Shown piece by piece: positions 10,193-21,900 of a DNA stretch of 44,174 nt; the first letter of the stretch is position 1, and every line of letters begins with the position of its first letter. Origin of the DNA: Brevipalpus yothersi (lineage: Eukaryota; Arthropoda; Arachnida; Trombidiformes; Tenuipalpidae). The notes beneath the pieces were generated by a model. It made no database searches. It had not been told where the DNA came from and saw only the letters and a list, made by a program, of their open reading frames with translations. Position numbers and translations under genes: made by a program. Location of the stretch: positions 28,809-72,982 of the forward strand of contig QZCP01000812.1 in the NCBI GenBank assembly GCA_003956705.1, given 5' to 3'.

Positions 10193-11940
10193 TCAATCGT
10201 GGGAAGGCACAGTCATAACAGTTCGATTTATTCTACGACATTTGTATCTTCCACATTGTCCTGTATATTGTTTTCCAAAATTTGATGCTGCTCTCATGTC
10301 ATGTTTCAATCTTTTGCTGATAAAAGCATTTTGCATGATATGGCTGATGATTCTGGAAAAAACAAATAGAGGATCATGGAATCAGAAACTAATCAAAATC
10401 ACAATTACGGGTCAATAGTCATTTGAAAATTTGCATTCTTACTTACATGAATGCAACTGATCGATCCAGCTCAGGAACAGAATAGTTCATAGGATCACTA
10501 AATTCACATGATAATCTCTCCAGACAGTGATCGTCCATCGTTAATAGTCCATCACATTTGAGGAAATTGGCCATCGCTTTGTCACGATCATCTTCATCGA
10601 AATGCATCTTCTGTAAGAAATTCGCAACCACCTAAAACCAAATCATAATTAAGCAGAAGTTTAGATAAAATTGTAGGTAATTGAAAATTTCTTGAGAGCA
10701 TGTTAATCGATTCAAACCTTCATCTCTCGAATTTGTCTTTTTCGAGGCTCATCAAGCTTTGATCTGTCTCCATTTGACTTCTTGCTCGGTTTGGAATCTT
10801 CTCTCCTGCTAAAATCATGTAACGGAATCACATTTGGCTCATCTGTTCTAGCTTGTGCCGGAAACAGTAATTGAAAATGAGTCGAATTTGATGAACGATT
10901 CTCAGCCGAACGCTTCTTTCGTCGTCCAGCAGCAATAGTAGCGGTCACCGGAATTATCATAGGAGTGAAGAGATAGCTCAACATTGGTGCTAGAACCAGA
11001 GGAAGAGTGGCCAACAGTAGACCTCCTGTGCCGAGTCCAGATCTTTGACGATTGATTGTTGGAGCAGCCATGGAAGGTGCCGGTGCTGGTGCAATGAATG
11101 TTGGTGCCTCTTGATTAGAAGCAGCTGATTGAAGTGTTCCCGATGTTCCCACTGGATTTGGTCCATAAAAGTATTGACCCTTGAATTCAACTATTTCCGG
11201 TGTATTCAAATATCCATAAACAGCACTTTCGGTTGTTCTTCCTGGTGTCGATGCTGCTGGGTACATTGATGATTGTCGATCTCGGACTGTGTGTAATATT
11301 GAATGGTAATATTGAGATAATGATGAGAGGCTGTGATTTTTTTACGAGAAAATAATTGAATGCTGGCTCATCAAAAATGTTAAAACTTACAATGGCTCAT
11401 TCTGTGGCCAAAATCATGTTTTCCAGTCACTGGTGTTCTACTGTGGGTCACCGAATAGGCAGCTACTGGCACGAATACGTTTTTCGGTGGTGAAACTCCT
11501 TTACGCTTTTGATGTCGAACTCGTAAATGATTTTCACTCTCCATATCATGAGCACCGTTATGGGGTAGATCATCCGTATCATCAAGATTATCATTGCTTG
11601 AATTGGCCAAAAAATCATACATATCAGCCATCTCACCGATTATCACCACTTTCTTTTTATTTGCTAAACTTTTCCGCGCATCGACAATATTTTTCTGCAT
11701 CAAAATGAGAGCGAAAATTCAATATATATCAGTAACAATTCTCGATAGCACATCATAATTATGAATATTCTATTTCATTCTTTCTCTTACTTTATCGATA
11801 AAATAAATAAGGATAATGATTATCACATATACTTTGACCAATTTTGTGGACAAAATATTGAAAATTAATGGCGATCGTCGCTCTCTTGATGACTGACAGG
11901 TTTGGCGACACAAGTGAGACGAACGATTATGATGGAACAT
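10193..11940 (-). CDS. Uncharacterised membrane-anchored protein with furin-like site and Cys-rich tail
   Basis: Five minus-strand exons, 11940-11791, 11694-11391, 11286-10718, 10631-10447 and 10352-10193, join through introns of phases 0, 1, 0 and 2 to give 1368 nt, 455 residues. An N-terminal basic stretch precedes a hydrophobic segment at about 34-48 (LVKVYVIIIILIYFI), fitting a signal anchor. Acidic and Pro/Ala-rich sequence follows. A second hydrophobic stretch at about 239-269 ends in RRKKRS (273-278), a furin-type dibasic site. The C-terminal third has five cysteines (367, 377, 383, 436, 441) in CLERLSC and CGRYKC. One reading is a proprotein whose C-terminal Cys domain is released after cleavage; that is inference. 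I do not recognise the family. A hydrophobic run followed by RRKKR resembles some uncharacterised arthropod cuticle/apical-matrix precursors, but I could not test this. Confidence 0.72.
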
Positions 11941-12898
11941 TTCGATTTGAATCGATAATCGAGTGTCAAATTTATCAGATAACTTTCCACATATTATTAT
12001 AGCACATTCACAGTCTCACATACTTACTTCCACACACAAACTTGGTGAACGAAAAAAAGAGATGAACTAAACTATTCCTGTAATTACTGGAATCTCTCTA
12101 CACACAAGATGAACTGGATCAGGAAGGTAGTGGTGAAATGAATGATAATAAGTGTATACCTTATGTTTCCTGATGTTGGTCACTGGTTAACAATTCTTAT
12201 GAGCCTTTCAAGCATCTCTTCTTTAGTTAAAAATATCTCAAGCAAACCATCAAGTGTTCCATACACCTATTATTTTCACCGGCAATAGCTTCCGAGGGCT
12301 TGGTCGTCGCCCTTTCCATCAACTGAAACGAGCAACAGATCATGTTAACTTGACTTAACTTTTTGAGTAAAATAAGCTCCTCACACAATCCATTTCATCC
12401 ATCTTTTTCTAATGATCATCATTCTTTTGCAGCCATGAACAAATGCTAGATGGGGTTCCGATTAAGTGACTGAAAATTATAAGCTTTTACAGAGAGAAAA
12501 AAAATTTGCTTCAATACCCATGGAATGGTATTTGGTAACCCAGATTTATTCATCAAAAAAACCGTAAAGTAGGTGACAAGTTTAAATCACTGTTGGCAAC
12601 GCAATCAAGATTAACTCTTAATCCTTTTGCTCTTTGTTAACAAATGACACATATTGTTTGATCTTGATCTTATCTGATTAAATTTGCGATAGCATGGTAA
12701 AAGTATGCATTTATGAGCACGCTGGATAGATCAAACGTTATTGTTATGCTTGGTTAAATGTTTTTTAAAGCTCTTGCTGCTGGCGAGAAGAATCTCTCAT
12801 TAATTTTTCTCAATAAATTCTCAAGTATTATCGATATTAAAAGTCTCGAAAGTAAGAACGGGTGAGTAGTCTAAGCCATTATTAAAATCGTGATCAGT
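11941..12898. other. Intergenic region, no gene seen
   Basis: About 960 bp upstream of the minus-strand membrane protein. It contains AT-rich sequence and possible 5' leader, but no open frame or splice pair I can support. Confidence 0.45.
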
Positions 12899-13156
12899 AT
12901 GAACGTTATGATGATATACGATCCATTTGAAATCTCAGAGATGGAATTCGAAACCGATAATCGTGACGCTGATTCAACTGCTACTCATTATTCGATGAAA
13001 CCTCGTAGGACTGACAATGAAGTGAAATCGTACATAAGCTTTGAAGCTTTCCATGAACGAGTAGAAGAAGATGAAAATTCTCAGATTCATCTACAAAAGG
13101 CTCTCAAACTCCTTCTGATGTGGCAGATAAAGCGTGAAGTTAAAATAATTCGCTGA
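12899..13156 (+). CDS. Tentative 85-residue acidic/basic ORF
   Basis: ATG at 12899 opens an 85-residue frame to TGA at 13154-13156. Its codon choice (GAA, GAT, CGA, TCA) resembles real exons nearby, and the C-terminal half looks like an amphipathic helix (FHERVEEDENSQIHLQKALK). An acceptor-like ATCAG sits just before the ATG at 12898, so it might instead be a last exon whose upstream partner I cannot find. There is no signal peptide or recognised motif. It lies on the opposite strand between two minus-strand genes. It may be non-coding. Confidence 0.3.
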   Translation: MNVMMIYDPFEISEMEFETDNRDADSTATHYSMKPRRTDNEVKSYISFEAFHERVEEDENSQIHLQKALKLLLMWQIKREVKIIR

Positions 13157-13432
13157 CCACAAAATTGCAAGTATCATCAAGTCCGAAAGTATAAATTATA
13201 ATTATAAATTATAAATTTTGAATTCTTGGTGTGTAAGTTTTTTTATCATCAATTGGTTAATTTAAGGATCTCATTGCCAATCTAATATTTTTAAAAAAAT
13301 TACATTAAAAAAATACAGATTTTGAGGTTATTGTGGTCGCAATTCGGTAACATTTGCCAATATTTTTTGGTGATTAGTAATGTTTGTGACAAGCTGTGAT
13401 TGAATTCACTCTCTCAGAATATTCCTGGAAGC
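13157..13432. other. AT-rich spacer
   Basis: 276 bp with imperfect TATAATTATAAATTATAAA repeats near 13190-13217; presumably the 3' region of the minus-strand His/Pro-rich gene. No gene seen. Confidence 0.4.
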
Positions 13433-14125
13433 TCACTGATGGCTAGAAGAAAGGGACAAAAATTCAAGTATATATATATGCATATCAAGTTGAAACTTAG
13501 AACTTACCACAAATTCGCTGATGGATGAAATTCCATTTGAGGTGCCACAGCATGATGAGCATGATGAGCTATCATCACCGGTTGTTCAACGAATACTGGT
13601 TGGTGGCTCATCATCTGATGATGAGCCATATGATGATGTACTGCCGGGGAATGATGAGCGATCATCATTGGCGGTGATTCCACTACTTGGGCCACTTGAG
13701 TCGGCACATGATGATGATGAACTGGTGGAGAGGCCATGAGTGGTGGAGAGGCCATGATCGGTGGAGAGGCCATGAGCGGTGGTCCATGAGGAATGGTTTC
13801 TCGAGTATATTCCGCTTCCATCATCATGGGCTTATTTTTCATTATTCTGAATATCGATATGCATCACACAAAATGAATAAACACACATAGATGAAAATTT
13901 ATCTGATGATTTTCGATTTTTTTTTCTTCTCATAACTTACGGTATTGGAATCGGAATTGGAATGATCATCTTCTTCTTCTTGCTTGCTTTCATTACGAGA
14001 GCGATAGCAGCAAGTTTTTTCATCTTCATCATTTTCCGACGGGTCATTGCTGAACTTGATGGTGTGAATACAACTAGTGTGATCACAGCTAATGAAAAAA
14101 TGACCAAAAGTGTTGTCGATCGCAT
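13433..14125 (-). CDS. Secreted His/Met/Pro-rich protein, cuticular-like
   Basis: Minus-strand exons 14125-13941, 13846-13508 and 13442-13433 give 534 nt, 177 residues. Residues 1-26 (MRSTTLLVIFSLAVITLVVF...) are a clear signal peptide. The mature protein starts with a Lys/Met-rich stretch, then KKKKMIIPIPIPIP, three near-identical MASPP(L/I) repeats, and a His-rich C-terminal half (VHHHHVP, HHMAHHQ, AHHAHHAV). The low complexity and composition are typical of arthropod cuticle or extracellular-matrix proteins; a metal-binding role for the His clusters is possible but unproven. The last exon encodes only CHQ and the stop, supported by a gtaagt donor and a strong TTTCTTCTAG acceptor. Without that splice the frame would stop two codons into the intron (TGG TAA), so the protein is nearly unchanged either way. 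Confidence 0.75.
13722..13785 (-). repeat. Three in-frame 21-bp coding repeats (MASPPLI type)
   Basis: Three tandem copies of a 21-bp unit containing GGTGGAGAGGCCATGA on the plus strand encode MASPP(L/I) repeats on the minus strand, inside the His/Pro-rich protein. The unit length is a multiple of three, so copy number could change without a frameshift. Confidence 0.85.
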
Positions 14126-15982
14126 GATGATATTCCAGAATATGGCAAAATGATGTTACAAAAAAATACACACACAACGTAAAGATGAGATCACAATTGA
14201 GAAAACTTAAAACTTGTCACAATGTTTCGATTGATCGAAGTGAACAAGATGCTTGTCGAAGATGGACTATCATCGAGTGTCTTCATGTCCACCTCTTACA
14301 TCCCTTTTATATAGTCCACTTATTTGTGATGGTCCATGACCAATTGAGTTTCGTAAAGAATCGATTTCATTTTCAACTATACTGGGAAAGATTCAGCACA
14401 AACAGATCAACTGACTGATCAATGAAAGCGTAAAGCACTCAATGAATCGGAAATAATGTACATTAACATGTTACGTGTTACACGCATAAAATGTGCTACT
14501 GATGAGGAGTTGAGCTGGTCTTCTTCCGTTTATCGTAATTCATTCAATTTGTCTTGATGAATGAATCAGTTTCACTTTCAAAATATCAGGTCAGCTGATT
14601 TAAGAAAGGTATTTTTCCAAAAATCCACCAATTTGATGGATCAAGTATAATCCCAGGACCAGGGAACATAATTTTTTCTTAGATTTTAAAGAAGGTAGAG
14701 GTGATGTGTGACATCAGTGCGTGAAGACAAAATCCATTCCAATACATGGTCACTTCAATGATCCCTCCCAGCATGATTTTGTATTGTAGAATTTTGTGGG
14801 ACCAATTCGATTGAGTGACAATCAAACACAATCTATGTAACAGAAGATCAGTTAACCAGAAAGATGGAATACTGGTAATTTCTCGAGCCATAGATTTTCC
14901 ATGCAACAGCTGAATATGATTTAATGTCTCTAAGTGGTCTTAATACACGTTTGAGACAAATGAGGGTGCTAAATCACCTCTTTGGAGAGTAATGAGCTGC
15001 AATGAGATCGCCACTTTTGCAATTCGTTTAGCTGATTTGGAGATGAAAGGATGTGAACCTTAGTTTTATAGCAAAAATCTATGCTCATGATTGATATCTT
15101 GGTGTTGTGTCTAGAAAGGAAACATGCCGATGCCATAGATGTATTAACTTGAACTTCAAAGTTTCGTCTGATAAATCTTACCGACAGAATCAATCGTCAA
15201 TCAATCGCTAGGGTCTAGGAAACTATCGCTGGCAGGTCTTGGTTGAGAAAGACCAGCGATCAATGAGGGTCAGCCGATACGGATGAGATAATCTTCCCTC
15301 AATTTACACATAACTATACAGATTTCAGATGTAGATTTCAGTCAAAAAGCGCTGTAATTATTGATAGCTCATCACAAATAGGCAATCGAGAGATGCTCTT
15401 GTTTGTTAAGTTGGTGATTGAGGCTGAAATTCTCCCGAAGTTTATCGAAAATAGCAGCATTCATCTTTTTAGAGAAGAGAAGAATTTCTTGGTGCTCAAT
15501 CTTACACTGGATGATTACAAGATCTTGATAACTCATGCACCTTCACTCAGTCTTCGGTCATTATTCTTTTCGAGAGCTAGAGAAGCTGGTAGATTAGGTC
15601 AATGGATGGTAATATTTTGAAACAGCGAAGTGAGATTTTTCAAGAAGTAATACGCATACTAATGAAATGTAAAATTTTTCGAAAAATGAATGTCTTCGAA
15701 AAAAGAAATATCATCATGTGGCGGCTTATAATTTTAATTGCTTCTGATTTTTTTCTGAAAAAATTTTCTCCATTGGCAAAAATATATGCTTCAAAGAGTT
15801 TTTTAGCTTTGAATCTATTTCATATAAATAATGGGGAGGAGGAGGTTACGGTGTGATTCGAGAGAATTTTGTGCAATATATTACTTGTTTCTAATCCGAT
15901 TTGAATCGAATATTTTTCATACTTAAAGGATGATTTTTTTTCTTTAAGACAAGTTTCGGCTTGAGAATACGGTTCACTGAGC
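14126..15982. other. Intergenic region between dynein 3' end and the His/Pro-rich gene
   Basis: 1857 bp. It contains the TATA box of the His/Pro-rich gene (14304-14311, minus), a small imperfect hairpin at 15227-15258 and, at the right end, the dynein 3'UTR. Open frames at 14679-14906, 14969-15193 (minus) and 15393-15620, 15602-15856 (plus) show no motif, signal peptide or splice support. Confidence 0.5.
14304..14311 (-). promoter_or_regulatory. TATA box of the His/Pro-rich secreted protein gene
   Basis: The minus strand reads TATATAAAAGGG, with TATAAAAG at 14311-14304, about 180 nt upstream of the ATG at 14125. A start near 14275-14280 would give a leader of about 150 nt. No downstream initiator is distinctive. 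Confidence 0.55.
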
Positions 15983-18900
15983 TCAACCCAATGAAGAACT
16001 GATGAAGGCTACTCCTCTTTCATAGAAAGAAAATTCATCATGGTCTGCACCAGCCTCAAGATCCACGGTGAATAAAATCACAGATCGATTGAGATTGAGA
16101 TAGACTGGCAAAGTTACCTGAAATAAAAAGAAGAAATAATAAAAAATTAATGAGATATAAGTAGACAGTCGAATGTTTACAGAAGTAAACTCATGTTGAA
16201 GTTTGACATGATCAACTTACGTTCAGTCGTTTAAGACGATTATCATCAGTAATTCTGAAAAAATAGAAAAAAGAGGTGAAATTAACAAAAATTCCATGAT
16301 TCTCAGAATGTGGAAGCATCAAAAATATACTAAAGAATAAATCTCGGATATAGTCAAGTTACCTTTTCCAGTGAAGCTTCATAAGTGGTAGATCAGTCAT
16401 TATAGTTGATGTTAAATGAAGTTTGTTCTTGTGTGCTTTCGCTCCTTGGAGTTTTAGACCTAGAAAAAGGGTGAAACAATTTTAATGTAATAACAGAGAA
16501 TTTGGCAAACTTCCTAACGGGAGAAGTCTGAAGAGGCTAGGAAATCTTACCTGTCACACCGAAACAGCACTCGTTCATAGTGATATTTTGACTTTCAGAG
16601 TCAGCGATTTCAACATCCAAGTATAGTTCTTCTAGAGACCAATTATTGGCCTGTGCGACATATTGACGAGTGGCAGTGATGTAAGCCTCAGGATTGAACA
16701 GTCCACCGAGCCAAACATGGATACTCTGTGGAATGAATGAATTTAGGAGGAAAATTTTCTTAGAACGGCCATTTTTTGCTTAATGATAACTTTCACTTAC
16801 CCTTAGGATAGTAGAGCCATTTGAGGTACATTGATTTGAGATTTTCTGGAGCTGCTTAACTCGATCACTGAAATCAGTGATCCATTGAATGACAGTAGCA
16901 TTCTGTGGAACAGTATATTTCTTCCAATGAACTGGGATAACACCTTTAGCGAGATCACTTATCATTACACGGTGGTGATTAGTTTGTTTCTTAGCTGCTT
17001 TACAAATAAGTATGACATCATCTAAATCATGTCGAACAATGTCCAAAAGTTTTGATGCTGAGTTAACTTCACGCTCAAAGTATCTATACAGAGGATCTTT
17101 GATGTTCTCTACAGTTCGGCGAAGAGTTTGTAAACTAGAAGGCATAAGACGAAGCCAATTGGTTGCTGAGTTAAGAAGGGTACGCATCCAAGCTGGCCTG
17201 CCATCACCAGAAGGTTTCTTGACTCTTTTCGAGCCATCAGCATCACTTTCATTCACATACACAACTTCCTCATCATCCTCAAGGAGTTGCAATTTGAGCA
17301 ATTTGTTGACCAAGTTCGAAACTTGATTGGTGAGCAAAACTTTCTCAGCATTATCAGGTAAGCCTAACCATGCAGGAGTTTGCTTCTCGGGAAGATTTTC
17401 AACCCATTCTAGGAAACTGCCTCGACTGATTCCATCAGGCATTGTGATGACAAGTTTACTACCATCTTGACCTTGGACACTATTGATGAGAGGGAAATCG
17501 GATTCGAAACTCTTGATGGTGAAGAGCTTATTCAAAAATGATGTGAGTAATCTCTGATCGAAATCATTATCGATCTTACCACCATATATACATTGACCAA
17601 ATAACGTTCGTATAGCATCCCAAGGTACTTTTTCAGGTGGAATATTGGTACGATTGAGAGCAACAGAGTCAATCCAGGTATCCAATGTGTCACTGGCTAC
17701 TCGTAAGTCTGATTCATTGAACTCATATTTCTTCGACCAACCAAGTGGGCTGTAGCGCAGTCGCTCTTGAACGATCGCATGGAACCAAGACAATAGGAAA
17801 TACAGACGAGATCTTTCATTTGGTACTTTGGACATCCTTTCAGCTGGTATTGTATTGAAAGTGCGGAGTAAATTAGCTTTGATACCTGGAGGTGGTTCAA
17901 AAACAAACATCCGACCTGCTCGAAGTAGATTGACAGGCATTTTTGGATTGATCTCAAACGTTAAGAATAAACGGAAGCCAGGACTAGCAATCAATGTATG
18001 AAGTTTCTTCTCCAGTTGAGTCAGCCATTGAGGAGCCAAGTGAACATTCTTCAATATCACCCAACCACCATTCTTGGAAGCTGAATTGATAACTTTTTCA
18101 GCCCTACTAAAGCCCTCAGCAGAACCTAAAGGTATTGATGTTGGTTTGATACCAAGGCCCGCAGACAGATCCTCAACACGACCACTGGCATCATAACCAG
18201 GTACATAACACATGAGAATAGGATTTGTTGGTTTGATTTCGTTTTGCACTATCGAAGCCATATCGAGCTCACTTTCAGCTGATTGTAGGAATGAGGCTCC
18301 AAGAACAGTTTGAACAACTTTTCTTGCCATTGCAATCACACGATCTGATCGGAAAGCTTTTGTTATGAGAAGCTGATGCATTGTAACACCGACTGGGGTC
18401 AGAAGTTTCTCATCATCCCACAACTGTGGAACATTTTCTTCCGCAGCGGTAGACTCCAACCATTCTTTGAAGTTATTGCAGGAGTCAATTTTCTTTTGCA
18501 CACTCTTGAAAGCTGGTAATTTGGAAAGTGCTGTTCCATTCTCTAATTGCTCTGCATTCAACAGAGGAGATGATATGGTGGGTTGACCAGGTAGAATACC
18601 TTCCTTTCCACGGAGGAAGTGGTCAAATTCGTTTTCGAAATTAGGCTCAGCAGAGAAACCTCGTAGATGTATTTTACAAAGTAGAAGAGCGAAAACTATC
18701 CAATCATCATGGAGCATTCCACGGGTTACACGACGATAGACATTCTAGAAAGACAATACTTCTATTGAAATCTGAATTGATCAGAAAAATAAAGCACTTA
18801 CCTCGAAAAGATCTTTGGTAACAATAGATAATCTCACATTTGGATCATTGACACCATCTAGATGAGCATTTCTTAATAATACATCACTATAAATGTCAAG

Positions 18901-21900
18901 GAAGAATTGAAGAGAATATTGATAGAGGAAGTGCACTTGATTCAATCCTTCCAGAGTGAAATAAATAGAACTACAAGCATGAGACAATGGCATGTACTGT
19001 TGTGAAACGGCGTCCACTTCAGCCATAACTTTGTCTGTCTCTTCAACTTTTCGGAAAATATCTGCAGCTTCGTTTTTAAGCTTTTCTAGGGTTGAAATAA
19101 CATTATCATCATCCAATATGCGCCCTTTAGCATCATTGAGAGCTTGGAGAAGCGACTTCTCAAGCTGACGCAACTTGACATGGAATTCGCCTTGAAGCTT
19201 CAGAAGGTCAGAGCGCTTCTCATCTATGTCTGGACGTTCAGCTTTGAGAACTTGGTTCAAACACTGACTCTGGAGACTGCTACGAGTAACAGTGAAGTTG
19301 ACAAAAGTTACACGAGAGCATAGATCGGGAGTGAATTCAGCAGTTGGATCTCTGGTGGATAAAAATATGGAAAATGAAGGCGAAAGATCAATGTCCTGAT
19401 CTCCAAGGGTAATGAGAACTCTGCCACCAGTTTTTCGAACTTCTCGATTGAGCACAGGATTGAGAATAGGATCGTAGTTCTCGACATCTTGCACAAGCAA
19501 TGGATTACCAAATCGGAGAGCACTCTCCAAGTTCTTTCGGAATGAGTCATCCAGGAAACTAGTTTTTGTAATCTTCTTAGATGAATATTCATTGAGCAAG
19601 AATCTAGTGGCTTGACCCGATGGATCGATGATGAGAGGATATCTATTGTAACGCTTCAGCATGATAGCATTCTCAACACACAGTTCATCACTAGGGAGAC
19701 AGTTAGCTTGCCATCTCAAACGTTCGTCAGCTGTAGAAAGATACTCAGTTCGTGCTAGATCAGATCTGTACAAGATTCCCGCTTGTTGGAGGTGAGTACA
19801 CCAGCTATTGAAAAGATTCTGTCGATATTGTTGGTCGAAATATCCTGCATAGGCAAGGAAAGCAGCAGACAACAGAACATCGCCAGCAATTGTTTGCATT
19901 TGATTTTTGAATGTCTCACTAGATTGTTCCCATCTTTCACGCTCAGAACTGAGACTTTGAATCAGAGCAACACTCCGATCAACTTTGGCTTGAACTGCAG
20001 CGAGATCGGCTTTGATGGCCTGGGCTTGACTGACTAGATTGGCGTATTCCTCTTTGTAGGAGGCAATACTTTTCTCTAGATTAGCTATAACAGAATCAAT
20101 CTCAGCAGCTTTCCGTTTGTTACTTTCAGCTTCAGCTTGAAGACTGTCCAATTCGTTACGAAGTGGTTCGATACGCTTAAGCATGGATGAGAAATTAAGC
20201 TGAGCAATAGCCCACTTGACGAGTGGACCACAGGCGAGACTGGCACGATTAATCTTCTCAAAATTGTAATCAGGATTATCCAGATATTTTGTTCGCATTT
20301 TATGACGAGTATCATCACTGAAAAGTTGAAAAAAATTTGGTAATAAATAGAAAGACAACTCCTAATTTGAAGCAATAGCAACTTAAAATCCAAAAACAAG
20401 CACAACCAAAAAAGGACTATCAAGAAATTGGAGAGAGGGAAATTCTTACGAAATCTGTTCAGCATCGAAGTTACAAATGGTAGGTATGAAATTGTCTCGA
20501 ATGATTACGGAGCGGATAGTTTTCCAATCAAGTACCGCTTCATTTAGCAATAAGCAAATGGACTCCAATGCCATTTTAACAGGCAAAGGAGGGTTGCTCA
20601 TTGATCTGACTTCGACCAAATGCTGTCGCTTTATAGCTCGAACAGCTAGAAAAGTTCAAGCATTCATCGAAACCAAAGGATTTTAGGGACGAGCGTTAGT
20701 GAAGGTGACGATTGGTTACACATAAGCGGTGTGCGTTTAGGAAAAGAGGGGAAAAGAAGAAACAAATCGAATTAGCAAGCTTACGTGATATTGTCTGTTT
20801 GGAAATTGACAATGGTCGAAATGAAATTGTCCCGCTGAAGAACTGATCGGATGACTCTCCAATCAGTTGTCGATTCACCCAGCAAGAGACAGATGGATTC
20901 TAAGGCCATCTTGACAGCAGGTGGCGGATTTGACATAGATTTGACTTCAACAAGATTTTGTTTCTTTATAGATTGTACAGCTAAGGTACAAAATCCATTA
21001 AGCAGAAATTGTAAAGAAAAACAAAAAAAGAAGGGAAACAAAAAATGATAAATCATAAATGAACAAAGTTAGCAAAAAATAAATAAATAGGGAGAGAGAG
21101 GTTGAAGAACTTTCCATTTGCTAGAGGTCGAAAAGTTTCTAAGGGATATGTGAATGGTACAAATCTTACCTTGTTGAGCTTCTATCACAGCAGGTTCGAC
21201 CTGAGACAGATCAGCCATTACACTCGCTCGTTTTTCTCCAATAACAGCTTCTTGTTCCTTTATAGATTAGAGATAAAAAATGGTCATCTAGTGCGATAGA
21301 AGATTCCTGATGATTTCTTACCTTAAGTTGAGCCTGAATTGCCTGAGATTCGAGTTTTCTCTTCTCTGCCTCTTGTTGATCTTTCAACATTTCTTTCAGT
21401 TTGGTATTAGCCGCTTGATTTTTGGCTTCCAACTCACGAGTCTTAAGGGCTAAGGATTTTTGCAGCTCTTCTACCTGCTCAACAGTTTCACGTATCTTGG
21501 ATAGACCAACGTTAAGATGTAGCTGTTCATCTTCTAATTCTGAGCATTTTTCATGGAAAAGCTTGACACAATGGTTGATGAAATCGAGATAATGTCGAGG
21601 TGTGATAGTGGTAATTCTGCTCCCTCGCTTGAGTAATCTTTTATTGGCCGCATGTAGAGTTTGATGGAAATAGACGAAAGCGTTGACAATAGCTACACGA
21701 TGAGTTGGTGGCATAGGAACGCCTGGGAAGGCCGTTGGGAAGTATTCAGGTGGCACATATGATGGACGATCGATGTCCAGCTTGGCGGTAAACTCCTTAC
21801 CCACTTCAAAGAGTGCTTCATCTGACCAATCACCGAACCAATTAATCACACATCGATTGAATAGAGCTGGAGATGTAGCAGCACGATCTTTGAGTCCTTC

